64,000 nucleotides of DNA from Curtobacterium aurantiacum (GTDB taxonomy: Bacteria > Actinomycetota > Actinomycetes > Actinomycetales > Microbacteriaceae), in the NCBI RefSeq assembly GCF_018598555.1, contig NZ_JAHEWN010000013.1, positions 1-64,000 of the forward strand. The letters are read 5' to 3'. Made by a program: the position numbers and the translations under genes. This document shows, in pieces, positions 8,448 to 17,893 of the stretch. The notes under the pieces are model-generated. The model worked only from the letters and a program-made list of their open reading frames with translations. It searched no databases and had not been told where the DNA came from. Within the stretch, counting starts at the first letter, position 1; the number at the start of each line of letters is the position of its first letter.

Positions 8448-10133
8448 ATGTTCAACCCAACCCGTTCACGGCTCGCCATCGGCGGCGCCGTTCTCCTCGC
8501 CGCCGGCCTCGCGCTCAGCGGCTGCAGCTCCAGCGGCACCGCCAGCACGAACGACGCGGCCGCTTCGACCCTGGTCGCCTACACCGGCCAGTCCGGCGAC
8601 TACCAGATCAACTACAACCCGTGGTCGCCGTCGAACATCGGTGGCGTCGGCACGATCTACGAGTCGCTCTTCTTCATCACCAACGTCAACACGAACGACC
8701 CGAAGCCGCTGCTCGGCAAGTCGTACGAGTGGAACGAGGACGGCACGCAGCTCACCATCACGCTGCGCGACGGAGCCACCTGGAGCGACGGGGAACCCTT
8801 CACCTCGAAGGACGTCGTGTTCACGCTCGACATGCTCACGAAGCAGAAGGCCCTGAACTCGATCGGCTACGACGGCAGCGCGAAGGCCGACGGCGACGAC
8901 AAGGTGGTCGTCTCGTTCGACAAGCCGTCGTTCGTGCTCGGCCCGAACCTGCTCGGCAAGACCTGGATCGTGCCCGAGCACCTGTGGAAGGACATCGACC
9001 CGACCACCGACGTCGTGCGCGAGCCCGTCGGCACCGGCCCGTACACGCTCGGCACCTTCAAGGCGCAGGCCTTCACCCTCGAGGCGAACAAGGAGTACTG
9101 GGACGGCGCCCCGGCCGTGAAGACCATCCGCTACCTGTCGCTCTCCGGCAACACCGCCGGCGCCGACGCGCTGAAGCAGGGGTCGATCGACTGGCAGACC
9201 GGCCCGGTGCCGAACATGGACGACATCCCCGCCAACTACAACGGCTACGACGGCATCACCGTCGGTCAGAACCAGATGGCGCTGCTGACCTGCTCGAGCA
9301 CCGACCTCGGCTGCGCCGGACCGCAGACCGACCCGGCCGTCCGCCACGCGATCGCCGACGCCATCAACCGAAAGCAGCTCAACTCGCTGGCGTTCGAGAA
9401 CACCGCGAGCGAGATCTCGCCGACCTTCGCGCTCACCACGACGCAGAAGGACACCATCTCGGAGGACATCGAGCCGGCGGTGATGCCGGAGACCGCCGAC
9501 ACCGACGCGGCCGCCTCGACGCTCGAAGGCGCCGGGTGGAAGAAGGGTTCGGACGGCATCTACGCCAAGGACGGCAAGAAGCTGTCCCTGACGGTCGAGG
9601 TCGTCACCGGGTGGACCGACTACATCACCGCGATCGACACGATGACGCAGCAGCTCAAGGCCGCGGGCATCGAGCTCAAGGCGCAGCAGTCGTCGTGGAA
9701 CGAGTGGACCGACAAGAAGACCAAGGGCAACTTCGAACTCGCGATCGACTCGCTCGGTCAGGGCCCGACGGCGAATCCGTACTACCTGTACAACAACTAC
9801 TTCTCGACGGCGAACACCGCGAAGGTCGGCGAAGCGGCCCCGATGAACATCGCCCGCTACAGCAACCCCGAGGTCGACGCGGCCCTGAAGCAGCTCGCCA
9901 CGATCGACCCGGAGGACACCGAGGCCACCCAGCCCCAGCTCGACACGATCCAGGAGCACATCGTCGAGGACCTGCCCTACATCCCCGTGATGACCGGCGG
10001 TACGACGAGCGAGTTCCACGCGGCGAAGTTCACCGGCTGGCCGACCGAGGACGACCTGTACGCGTTCCCGGCGGTCTGGGCGAGCCCGGACAACGCCGAG
10101 ATCTTCAAGGCGCTCAAGCCGGCGAAGGGCTGA
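8448..10133 (+). CDS. ABC transporter substrate-binding lipoprotein, family 5
   Basis: 561-aa lipoprotein. Residues 1-26 form a lipoprotein signal (basic N-terminus, hydrophobic core, lipobox LSGC with C26 as the lipidated cysteine), followed by a Ser/Thr/Ala-rich tether. The rest is a family-5 (DppA/OppA-type) binding protein, a family that in actinobacteria also serves oligosaccharides, including the CebE-like and manno-oligosaccharide systems. Start ATG at 8448 has GAGAGGA 5 nt upstream. First gene of a six-gene operon ending in an alpha-galactosidase, so an oligosaccharide ligand is likelier than a peptide. Confidence 0.88.
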   Translation: MFNPTRSRLAIGGAVLLAAGLALSGCSSSGTASTNDAAASTLVAYTGQSGDYQINYNPWSPSNIGGVGTIYESLFFITNVNTNDPKPLLGKSYEWNEDGTQLTITLRDGATWSDGEPFTSKDVVFTLDMLTKQKALNSIGYDGSAKADGDDKVVVSFDKPSFVLGPNLLGKTWIVPEHLWKDIDPTTDVVREPVGTGPYTLGTFKAQAFTLEANKEYWDGAPAVKTIRYLSLSGNTAGADALKQGSIDWQTGPVPNMDDIPANYNGYDGITVGQNQMALLTCSSTDLGCAGPQTDPAVRHAIADAINRKQLNSLAFENTASEISPTFALTTTQKDTISEDIEPAVMPETADTDAAASTLEGAGWKKGSDGIYAKDGKKLSLTVEVVTGWTDYITAIDTMTQQLKAAGIELKAQQSSWNEWTDKKTKGNFELAIDSLGQGPTANPYYLYNNYFSTANTAKVGEAAPMNIARYSNPEVDAALKQLATIDPEDTEATQPQLDTIQEHIVEDLPYIPVMTGGTTSEFHAAKFTGWPTEDDLYAFPAVWASPDNAEIFKALKPAKG

Positions 10134-10167
10134 CACCGATGGGATCGCGACCGAGGGGCACTCGACG

Positions 10168-11157
10168 ATGACCTACTTCCTGCGCAAGATCGGCTTCTAC
10201 GTCGTCGCACTGTGGGCGGCCCTGACGCTGAACTTCATCATCCCCAGGCTCCTGCCCGGCAACCCGGTGGACATCCTGCTCGCCAAGCTCCAGCAGCGCG
10301 GCGGGCAGGTGACCCCGGCGACCCGGGAGGCGTACGAGCTGCTCCTCGGTGGCGATTCCTCGGAGCCGCTCATCTCCCAGTACGGCCACTACCTGGTCAA
10401 CGTGTTCCGTGGTGACCTCGGGGTGTCCGTCAGTTACTTCCCGGCGCCCGTCACCGAGGTGATCGGCAGTTCGCTGCCGTGGACCATCGCCCTGGTCGGC
10501 ATCGCCACCATCGTGGCCGCGATCATCGGCGTCGGCCTCGGGGCCTTCGTCGGGTGGCGGCCCGGCACCTGGCTCGATTCGTTCGTGCCGGCCACCACCC
10601 TGCTCGCCGCGGTGCCGTACTTCTGGCTCGCGCTGATCCTGGTGTACTTCTTCGCCACCGGGCTGCACCTGTTCCCGGCGCAGGGCGGCTACGACGTCAT
10701 CCTGACCCCCGGCTTCAACTGGGACTTCATCGTCTCGGCGGTGCAGTACGGGGTGCTGCCGGCGGTGACGATCGTGCTCGCGTCGCTCGGCGGCTGGCTG
10801 CTCGGCATGCGCAACATGATGGTGTCGACGCTGTCCGAGGACTACATCACCACCGCGCAGGCGAAGGGCCTGTCCGACGGCAAGATCCTGCGGAACTACG
10901 CCGCCCGGAACGCCGTGCTGCCGTCGGTCGCCGGGTTCGCGATCTCCCTCGGGTTCATCGTGTCCGGCTCCGTCGTCACCGAGCAGGTGTTCTCGTACCC
11001 GGGCATCGGGTCGAAGCTGCTGTCCGCCGTGACGAACAACGACTACGCGCTCATGCAGGGCATCTTCCTGTTCATCACCCTGGCGGTGCTCGGCGCGAAC
11101 CTCGTCGTCGACCTGCTGTACGGACTGATCGACCCGCGCACGCGGGCCCGGAGCTAG
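10168..11157 (+). CDS. ABC transporter permease, DppB type
   Basis: 329-aa integral membrane permease with six predicted helices. The N-terminal segment LNFIIPRLLPGNPVD is characteristic of the DppB/OppB family. The coupling-helix region (AQAKGLSDGKILRNYAARN) lies near residues 230-250, followed by the conserved LPSVAGFAISLG. It forms the transmembrane channel with the next gene's product. It lies 34 bp after the binding-protein gene and 14 bp before its partner. Confidence 0.9.
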   Translation: MTYFLRKIGFYVVALWAALTLNFIIPRLLPGNPVDILLAKLQQRGGQVTPATREAYELLLGGDSSEPLISQYGHYLVNVFRGDLGVSVSYFPAPVTEVIGSSLPWTIALVGIATIVAAIIGVGLGAFVGWRPGTWLDSFVPATTLLAAVPYFWLALILVYFFATGLHLFPAQGGYDVILTPGFNWDFIVSAVQYGVLPAVTIVLASLGGWLLGMRNMMVSTLSEDYITTAQAKGLSDGKILRNYAARNAVLPSVAGFAISLGFIVSGSVVTEQVFSYPGIGSKLLSAVTNNDYALMQGIFLFITLAVLGANLVVDLLYGLIDPRTRARS

Positions 11158-11171
11158 GGGAGGAGACGACC

Positions 11172-12212
11172 ATGACCAACATCCAGCAGGAGACCGAGCC
11201 CACCATCGGCGCGCTGACCGAGGAGGCCGACAGCACCACGTCGATCGCCACCCGGCGGGCGTCGAAGGGCGGCATCCGTCGGTTCCTCCCCACGCTCACC
11301 CCGTGGCTCGTCACGGGCATCGCGCTCGTCGCCGGCGTCACGCTGTTCGGGGTGATCGGACCGCTGCTCGTCGGCGACCCGACCACCATCCGCGACACCG
11401 GACTGCAGGGACCGAGCGGCTCGAACGTGCTCGGGACCACCCAGACCGGTCAGGACGTCCTGGCCCAGCTCGCCTTCGCCACCCGGGGCAGCCTGCAGAT
11501 CGGCCTCATCGTCGGTGTCCTCGCCACGGTGCTGTCCGCGTTCTTCGGCATCCTCGGCGCGTACCTCGGCGGGATCATGGACGAGGCGTTCTCGCTGTTC
11601 TCGAACGTGTTCCTCGTCATCCCCGGCCTGCCGCTCGTCATCGTCATCTCCGGCCTGGTGCCGCGTGAGGCCCGCGGGCTGTGGACCATCGCCATCGTCC
11701 TGGCCATCACGTCGTGGGCCGGGTCCGCCCGGGTGCTGCGGGCGCAGACCATGTCGATCCGGAACCGCGACTACGTGTCCGCCGCCCGGGTCGCCGGCGA
11801 ACGGCCCTGGCGGGTCATCGCCGTCGAGATCCTGCCGAACCTGCTGCCGGTGCTCGCGTCGCAGTTCGTGTTCGCGGTGATCGCCGCGATCCTCGGGGAA
11901 GCGGGACTGTCGTTCCTCGGGCTCGGGGCGTCGAACTCGTCGACGCTCGGCACGATGCTCTTCTACGCCCAGAACGGCTTCGCACTGGCGAACGGCGCCT
12001 GGTGGTGGTTCGTGCCGCCGGGCCTGCTCATCGCCCTGCTCGGCATGGGCCTGTCCCTGGTGAACTTCTCGATCGACGAGGTCATCAACCCGCGACTCGC
12101 GAACGTGCGTGCGCAGCGACGGCGCGACCGTCGTGCGAAGCGTGCGGCCCGATCGGGAGGCCCGGCCCGCGTCGCCACCGCCGGTCACGACACGAAGGGG
12201 GTCGCCCGATGA
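11172..12212 (+). CDS. ABC transporter permease, DppC type
   Basis: 346-aa permease partner. A ~45-residue hydrophilic N-terminus precedes the first membrane helix, as in DppC/OppC proteins. The EAA coupling motif region (ARVAGERPWRVIAVEILPN) and the FLGLGASNSSTLG motif are clear. ATG at 11172 is preceded by GGAGGAG. The 3' end overlaps the next gene in an ATGA, so translation is coupled. Confidence 0.9.
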   Translation: MTNIQQETEPTIGALTEEADSTTSIATRRASKGGIRRFLPTLTPWLVTGIALVAGVTLFGVIGPLLVGDPTTIRDTGLQGPSGSNVLGTTQTGQDVLAQLAFATRGSLQIGLIVGVLATVLSAFFGILGAYLGGIMDEAFSLFSNVFLVIPGLPLVIVISGLVPREARGLWTIAIVLAITSWAGSARVLRAQTMSIRNRDYVSAARVAGERPWRVIAVEILPNLLPVLASQFVFAVIAAILGEAGLSFLGLGASNSSTLGTMLFYAQNGFALANGAWWWFVPPGLLIALLGMGLSLVNFSIDEVINPRLANVRAQRRRDRRAKRAARSGGPARVATAGHDTKGVAR

Positions 12213-13165
12213 GCGCCACCGACACCGCACGACCGGTCACCTCCGACGCCACCGGCGACGGCCGCCGCCCGGCCGTGCTGACCATCGACCACCTCGACGT
12301 CGTCTACGAGACCGAGCACCCCGTGCACGCCGTCAAGGACGTCTCGCTCAGCCTGGCGCCCGGGGAGATCCTCGGGCTCGCGGGGGAGTCGGGCTGCGGC
12401 AAGACGACCCTGGCGTACGCCATCACCCGGCTGCACCGGCCGCCGGCGAAGGTCACGTCGGGCAGCATCACGTTCCACGACCGCGACGGCACCGACGTCG
12501 ACCTGCTCGGTCTGCCGCACGAGCAGCTCCGGGCGGTGCGGTGGTCGAAGCTGTCGATGGTGTTCCAGGGGGCGATGAACGCGCTCAACCCGGTCACCAC
12601 GATCCGCGCCCAGCTCGACGACGCCCTGGTCGAACACCGCAAGGGCCTGCCGCGCAGGGAACGACGGGCCATCGCCGAGGACGCCCTGCGTCGCGTCGGC
12701 GTCGACCCGTCCCGCATCACCGCGTACCCGCACGAGCTGTCCGGCGGCATGCGGCAGCGCGTGATGATCGCGATGGCGATGCTGCTGGAACCGCAGATCA
12801 TGATCATGGACGAGCCGACCACCGCACTCGACGTCGTGGTGCAGCGGGAGATCCTGCGCGAGATCGTCCGCCTGCGCGACGAGCTCGGGTTCGCCGTCGT
12901 GTTCATCACGCACGACCTGCCGCTGCTGCTCGAGATCAGCGACCGGATCGCGATCATGCTCCGCGGCGAGGTCGTCGAGTGCGACCGTGCCAGCGTGATC
13001 CAGCACGACCCGCAGCACCCGTACACGCGGAAGCTGCTGCAGTCGTTCCCGAGCCTGTCCGGAGCCCGCGGCGCGTTCATCCGCACCGGGGTCGAGGACG
13101 GCGCCGAACCCGAGACCGACACCCGGGCCGTCGTGGTCCAGGCAGCACAGGAGACGGACCGATGA
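12209..13165 (+). CDS. ABC transporter ATPase, DppD type
   Basis: 318-aa nucleotide-binding subunit. Walker A GESGCGKTT, signature LSGGMRQRV and Walker B IMIMDEPTTALD are intact, and the C-terminal HPYTRKLLQSFPS segment is typical of the oligopeptide/oligosaccharide branch. Energises the importer as a heterodimer with the next ATPase. It overlaps both neighbours by 4 bp (ATGA). Confidence 0.92.
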   Translation: MSATDTARPVTSDATGDGRRPAVLTIDHLDVVYETEHPVHAVKDVSLSLAPGEILGLAGESGCGKTTLAYAITRLHRPPAKVTSGSITFHDRDGTDVDLLGLPHEQLRAVRWSKLSMVFQGAMNALNPVTTIRAQLDDALVEHRKGLPRRERRAIAEDALRRVGVDPSRITAYPHELSGGMRQRVMIAMAMLLEPQIMIMDEPTTALDVVVQREILREIVRLRDELGFAVVFITHDLPLLLEISDRIAIMLRGEVVECDRASVIQHDPQHPYTRKLLQSFPSLSGARGAFIRTGVEDGAEPETDTRAVVVQAAQETDR

Positions 13166-14055
13166 CCAGTGTGACCGTCAGCCACCTCGGCAAGGACTTC
13201 CACACCCGCAAGGGCCTGAAGCGCACCACCCTGCGGGCCGTCGACGACGTGTCGTTCGACCTGCTGCCCGGCCGGACCGTCGCGCTGGTGGGGGAGTCCG
13301 GCTCGGGCAAGTCCACCATCGCGCGGATGCTCGCCAAGCTCGAGACCCGCACGCGCGGCTCGATCGACGTGCGGCTCGAGGACGGCACCCCCGTCGAGGG
13401 CAGCATGTACCGGCGGCACGTGCAGATGGTGTTCCAGGACCCGTTCGCCTCGCTCAACCCGTTCCACTCGATCGAGCACCACATCGCCCGACCGCTGCAG
13501 CTGCACCACCGGGCCCGCGGCGCCGACGAGACCGCCGACAAGGTGCGGGAACTGCTCGGCCGGGTGAACCTCGACGAGGACTTCGCGTCGCGGCGACCGC
13601 ACGAGCTCTCCGGCGGGCAGCGACAGCGCGTCGCCATCGCCCGCGCACTCGCCCCGGGCGCCCAGGTGCTCATCGCCGACGAGCCGGTGTCGATGCTCGA
13701 CGTCTCGATCCGCCTGAGTGTGCTCAACCTGCTCGGACGGCTGCAGCGGGAGGACCACCTCGCGGTCCTCTACATCACGCACGACCTGGCGACCGCGCGG
13801 CACTTCTCCGACGAGATCCTGGTCCTCTACCGCGGCCGGGTCGTCGAGCGGGGACCGTCGGACGCCGTCATCCTCGACCCGCACCACGACTACACCCGGC
13901 TGCTCGCCGAGGCCGCCCCCGACCCGGAGCGCACCGAGCGCCGGATCACCGCGGGGCCGCCGCTCGACCGGACGAAGATCGACAACACGACCTGTTACGA
14001 CCACACCGTCGGGGACTGGGTGCCGAGTCGGCCCGCACCGGTCGGGGCACGATGA
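13162..14055 (+). CDS. ABC transporter ATPase, DppF type
   Basis: 297-aa second nucleotide-binding subunit with Walker A GESGSGKST, Q-loop FQDPFASLNP, signature LSGGQRQRV and Walker B LIADEPVSMLD. The aspartate after the Walker B glutamate region and the H-loop (YITHDLA) are present. It lacks some of the long C-terminal oligopeptide-family extension. Translation is coupled to the upstream ATPase and the downstream alpha-galactosidase through ATGA overlaps. Confidence 0.92.
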   Translation: MTSVTVSHLGKDFHTRKGLKRTTLRAVDDVSFDLLPGRTVALVGESGSGKSTIARMLAKLETRTRGSIDVRLEDGTPVEGSMYRRHVQMVFQDPFASLNPFHSIEHHIARPLQLHHRARGADETADKVRELLGRVNLDEDFASRRPHELSGGQRQRVAIARALAPGAQVLIADEPVSMLDVSIRLSVLNLLGRLQREDHLAVLYITHDLATARHFSDEILVLYRGRVVERGPSDAVILDPHHDYTRLLAEAAPDPERTERRITAGPPLDRTKIDNTTCYDHTVGDWVPSRPAPVGAR

Positions 14056-16160
14056 GCGACGGGCCGACGTTCGTCGACTGGGTCACCGAGGGGTTCTCGG
14101 CACGGTTCCGGGTCGGTGCGGACCAGCCCGCGGCGCTCGTGTCCTTCGTCGCGACCGGTGGCGCGCTCGCCGACGGACCGGACGACCCGCAGCCGCTCGT
14201 CGAGCTGACGACCGTCGGGCACGGGCGGTTCCCGGGTGGGTTCCGGCACGTGGACTCGACGATCGGGGCGCGACTGCGCCCCGTGTCGCACCACGTGCAC
14301 GACGACGGGACCGACCTGTGGTTCCGGATCGTGCAGATGGACGCGGCCACGCGCCTCCAGGCCGAGTCGGTGTTCCGGGCGCGCGCCGGCGTGCCCGCGT
14401 TCCAGACGTGGACCGAGGTGTCGGCGGAGCACGGTGAGCACGTCGTGGACTTCGTGTCGTCGTGTGCGACCGGGGCGTTCCTGACCGACTCGGGCGCCAC
14501 CGTCGACGAGCTCGCCCTCGTGCACGCCGACAACGACTGGGCAGCGGAGAGCCGCTGGCGGACCGATCCGCTGCGTGACATCGGGCTCGCGGCGATCGAC
14601 CGGGAGGCCCAGCACCACCCGCCCCGCAGCCGCGCCGTCGTGCAGAACCGCGGCTCGTGGTCGACCGGTGAGGCGCTGCCGATCGGGGTGTTGCGGACGG
14701 AGGACGCTGTGTCGCTTCCGTACGCGCTCGTGTGGCAGGTCGAGCACAACGGGCCCTGGCTGTACGAGCTCGGCGAGACCCGGCGGCATGCGTACGTGCT
14801 GCTGAGCGGGCCGACCGACCAGGAACACCAGTGGACCACCGTCATCACGCCGGAGCAGCCGTTCACCTCGGTGCCGGTGTCCGTCGGCATCGCCGGGCCG
14901 ATCGACGACGCGTTCGGGGTGCTCACCCGGCAGCGCCGGACGTTCCGGAACGTGCGGGACGCCGACCGTGCCCTGCCCCTGGTGTTCAACGACTACATGA
15001 ACACGCTCATGGGCGACCCGACCACCGAGAAGCTCCTGCCGCTCATCGACGCGGCAGCCGACGCCGGAGCGGACCTGTTCTGCATCGACGCCGGCTGGTA
15101 CGCCGAGGGGCACTGGTGGGACACCGTCGGAGCGTGGGAGGAAGCGGCGTCGCGGTTCCCGACGGGGCTCGGGGCCGTCATCGACCACATCCGTGCGCGC
15201 GGCATGCAGGCCGGCCTCTGGCTCGAACCCGAGGTCATCGGCATCCACTCGCCGCTGGCCTCGTCCCTGCCGCCGTCCGCCTTCGTGCACCATCACGGGG
15301 TCCGGGTCGCGGAGCACGGGCGGCACCTGCTCGACCTGCGCTCGCCGGAGGCCCGCGCGCACCTCGACGCCGTCGTCGACCGGCTCGTCGGGGAGCTCGG
15401 GGTGACGTTCTTCAAGATGGACAACAACACCATGACGGGTCCGTTCGCCGGGATGCTCGACCACCAGCGGGCGCTGCTCGACTGGCTCGACGCCGTGCAG
15501 GAGCGGTACCCGGCGCTGCTCATCGAGAACTGCGCCTCGGGGGCGATGCGTGCCGACTGGGGCATGCTGTCCCGCCTGCACATGCAGTCGACGTCGGACC
15601 AGCAGGACCCGGTGTCGTCCGCCACGATCGCCGCCGCCGCTCCCGCCGCGATGCTGCCCGAGCAGGCGGGGAACTGGGCGTACCCGGCGCCGACGATGGA
15701 CCCGGAGCTGTTCACGCTCTCGCTCGTCAACGGGGTGCTCGGGCGGATGTACCTGTCGGGGTACCTCAACGAGATGACCGCCTCGCAACGTGCGGTCGTC
15801 GGTGACGCCATCGCTGCGCACCGGCAGGTCCTGGAGATCATCGAGTCCGCAGTGCCGGTCTGGCCGCTCGGGTTACCCGCCTGGGAGGACACCTGGGTCG
15901 CGCTCGTCCTCGCCGTCCCCGATGGGGACCTGTTCCTGTCGGTGTGGGCGCTGCCTGGTGCGTCGGCGTCGGTGTCGTTGCCGCTGCCGGCGTTCGCCGG
16001 GCAGACGGGGGTCGTCGAGCCGCTGTTCCCGACGGCACTCGGGTCGTGGTCCGTGGCGTGGGACGCCGCTTCGGGCTCGCTCGAGGTCACGAACGGCGGG
16101 TCCACCCCCAGTGCGCGGGTGCTCCGCATCCGGTCGCAGGAGGCGGACGCGGAGGCCTGA
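14052..16160 (+). CDS. alpha-galactosidase, GH36, second type
   Basis: 702-aa GH36 enzyme of a different subgroup from the one at 3444: its motifs are LVFNDYMNTL, FCIDAGWY, LWLEPEV, nucleophile D457 in FFKMDNN, ENCASGAMR, and acid/base D516 in STSDQQDP. Residue spacing between the two catalytic aspartates resembles the first enzyme's, but flanking residues differ strongly, so the pair did not arise by recent duplication. Coupled by an ATGA overlap to the transporter, which argues that the imported oligosaccharide carries alpha-galactosyl groups. No signal peptide. Confidence 0.92.
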   Translation: MSDGPTFVDWVTEGFSARFRVGADQPAALVSFVATGGALADGPDDPQPLVELTTVGHGRFPGGFRHVDSTIGARLRPVSHHVHDDGTDLWFRIVQMDAATRLQAESVFRARAGVPAFQTWTEVSAEHGEHVVDFVSSCATGAFLTDSGATVDELALVHADNDWAAESRWRTDPLRDIGLAAIDREAQHHPPRSRAVVQNRGSWSTGEALPIGVLRTEDAVSLPYALVWQVEHNGPWLYELGETRRHAYVLLSGPTDQEHQWTTVITPEQPFTSVPVSVGIAGPIDDAFGVLTRQRRTFRNVRDADRALPLVFNDYMNTLMGDPTTEKLLPLIDAAADAGADLFCIDAGWYAEGHWWDTVGAWEEAASRFPTGLGAVIDHIRARGMQAGLWLEPEVIGIHSPLASSLPPSAFVHHHGVRVAEHGRHLLDLRSPEARAHLDAVVDRLVGELGVTFFKMDNNTMTGPFAGMLDHQRALLDWLDAVQERYPALLIENCASGAMRADWGMLSRLHMQSTSDQQDPVSSATIAAAAPAAMLPEQAGNWAYPAPTMDPELFTLSLVNGVLGRMYLSGYLNEMTASQRAVVGDAIAAHRQVLEIIESAVPVWPLGLPAWEDTWVALVLAVPDGDLFLSVWALPGASASVSLPLPAFAGQTGVVEPLFPTALGSWSVAWDAASGSLEVTNGGSTPSARVLRIRSQEADAEA

Positions 16161-16200
16161 GCGGGCGCGCGTCGCGATGGCAGGGCGCGCGCTGGAGCGG

Positions 16201-16238
16201 ACGGGAGGCACGGTGCGGGCAGGCACCGTGCCTCCCGT
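16201..16238 (+). terminator. terminator of the transporter operon
   Basis: Perfect 16-bp stem ACGGGAGGCACGGTGC with its complement and a 6-nt loop, 40 bp behind the alpha-galactosidase stop. The stem contains the GGACGGGAGGC motif seen elsewhere in the window; a degenerate relative forms the hairpin at 22782. Confidence 0.85.
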
Positions 16239-16291
16239 TCCGTCGGTGGTCGCGTCCACGGCGCGGGGGACGCGGGTTCGTGTCCGCGCGG

Positions 16292-16339
16292 TGACGGTTC
16301 CGGTTCAGGATCCTCGGGGGTCGTGAACCAGAACCGTCA
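16292..16339. repeat. 48-bp dispersed palindrome, copy 2
   Basis: Left arm TGACGGTTCCGGTTCAGGA and right arm TCGTGAACCAGAACCGTCA around a 10-nt loop. It sits between the terminator of the sugar operon and the next plus-strand gene. Confidence 0.92.
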
Positions 16340-16424
16340 GGAGCGCCGCAGGACGGGATCCCCGCTCGTGCACAGCGCCGTAGGATCAGAGCAGGGGAGT
16401 TGCGGAGAACCGGGGGAGTCGAGC

Positions 16425-16730
16425 GTGAGCGCACCGATCTGGCTGATCGCGATCGGCGGGGTGTTCGTCGTCCTCGGCGGACTGGCGTACGCCGGACTCT
16501 GGCGGTCGTGGATGCGACGCAGCACGCCGGCGATGCCCTTCGGCTTGTTCTGGCTCGGGCTGGCGCTCGCCTGCGAGGGCGTCGCGGCGTTCTGCTTCAA
16601 CGGGCCTGTGGTGCTCGCCCTCGTCCTGATGGTGGCGTTCGTGCTGTGCGGCGTGCTCGGGATGTGGTTGCTGTTCGGCGGGGCCCGGTGGGCGACACCG
16701 CGGTGGTCGCGACGGGCGGCTCGCCGATGA
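16425..16730 (+). CDS. small membrane protein, unknown
   Basis: 101 aa with three hydrophobic stretches (about residues 4-26, 37-57 and 60-83) and an Arg-rich C-terminus, so probably a three-helix inner-membrane protein with a cytoplasmic tail. I placed the start at the GTG with GGGGGAG 6 nt upstream; the frame stays open upstream into the 48-bp palindrome, which is unlikely to be coding. It overlaps the next gene by 4 bp (ATGA). Family not recognised. Confidence 0.65.
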   Translation: MSAPIWLIAIGGVFVVLGGLAYAGLWRSWMRRSTPAMPFGLFWLGLALACEGVAAFCFNGPVVLALVLMVAFVLCGVLGMWLLFGGARWATPRWSRRAARR

Positions 16731-17893
16731 CCCGGCACGTGCCGTGGGACCCCTGGCCTGACGTCCGCTGGGATGCACTGGCCATCGTCGACGGTCTCGT
16801 GTTCGAGGTGCCGGAAGGGTGGACGGCCCGTCCGGTCGAACCGGGCATCCGGCTTGAGCGCGACGACCACGCGGTGTCCATCGACGTGCGGTCCTTCTCT
16901 GGTGATCCCGCTGTCGGGATGACCCGGCGACTCGGGGACCGACCGGACGCCCTGGTCCTCGAATCCGCGGACGACCGCGTCCTCGTCGCCCTGCCCGAAC
17001 CGGACGACGTCGTCATCAGTGATCTCCGGATCCTCCGCGATGTACGGGTCCGGGTCGCGGTCGAGTGCTCGGCCCGTGACTGGCCTGGAGCCGCCGCGGT
17101 CGTCGACGGGCTGCTCGATTCGCGGTGGCTCCGTCCCCTCGACGATCCGTCGACCGGGAACCGCGCGCTCGCCGCAGCCGCAGCCGCCGGCCCGGGTGCG
17201 ACCCTTCCGTGGCGCACTCCCGTCGGAGTGCTCGACCAGCTCGTGCGGTTCCGGGAGCGCGGCATGGTGCCGGCAGCGGCGCGACGCTCGGAGACCGGGG
17301 TCGCCGCGCGAGAGCTCGGGTTCGTCGGGCGTTTCGGTGGCCTCACCGACAAGGGCCACGAACTCGTCGGCCCGGTGGTCGATCACGATGCGCTCCTCGT
17401 CGTCGAGTCGAGTGACCCCGCGAGCGACGCTCCGCCACTGCGCTGGGCGTGCTGGATGCAGGGCCAGAAGTGCGTCGTGCGTGCCGGCCACGAGGACGGT
17501 TCGGAGTCGCTCGGTGTCGTTCGTCCAGGATCCCTCGTGGCACACCTGCTCCGGTGGCTCGACGTCGACCCCGTCGAATCGGTCGGCTTCGGTGAGCCGG
17601 TCACGATCACGACGGCGCAGTACGAAGACCGATCCGGTCCCTGCCCGAGCGACGTCGCGTGGTTCCGGCGTGCCTGGACGGAACCTCGGTGGCGGTCGGT
17701 GAACGGCTGGAGCCACCAGGCCGGGAAGGGCGTCCACGGGCTGTTCGTACCGGGTGTCGGTGCGCTGACGAGGCAGAGCGGTGACGGAACGATCACCCTG
17801 CGTCCGGAGCGCACCGCGGTGGTCGTTCGGGGTGCTGTCGACGGAGTGAACGCGTTCGTTGGTCTCACCGACGGCGCCCGGCAGCAGCGCTGA
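16727..17893 (+). CDS. conserved hypothetical protein
   Basis: 388-aa soluble protein with no signal peptide or membrane segment, coupled by ATGA to the small membrane protein upstream. The N-terminal ~110 residues look like a mixed beta domain (EVPEGWTARPVEPGIRL). The middle has an Ala-rich hinge (residues ~145-160), and the C-terminal half contains ARELGFVGRFGGLTDKGHELV and repeated Trp residues. I do not recognise the family; a distant similarity in architecture to ESX-associated EspG-like proteins crossed my mind but I cannot support it. Its stop codon abuts the stop of the convergent regulator gene. Confidence 0.7.
   Translation: MTRHVPWDPWPDVRWDALAIVDGLVFEVPEGWTARPVEPGIRLERDDHAVSIDVRSFSGDPAVGMTRRLGDRPDALVLESADDRVLVALPEPDDVVISDLRILRDVRVRVAVECSARDWPGAAAVVDGLLDSRWLRPLDDPSTGNRALAAAAAAGPGATLPWRTPVGVLDQLVRFRERGMVPAAARRSETGVAARELGFVGRFGGLTDKGHELVGPVVDHDALLVVESSDPASDAPPLRWACWMQGQKCVVRAGHEDGSESLGVVRPGSLVAHLLRWLDVDPVESVGFGEPVTITTAQYEDRSGPCPSDVAWFRRAWTEPRWRSVNGWSHQAGKGVHGLFVPGVGALTRQSGDGTITLRPERTAVVVRGAVDGVNAFVGLTDGARQQR

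Noticed and set aside
16323..16424. Longer N-terminus for the small membrane protein, starting inside palindrome copy 2
   Set aside because: The extension would be encoded by a repeat arm, and the GTG at 16425 has a good ribosome-binding site.
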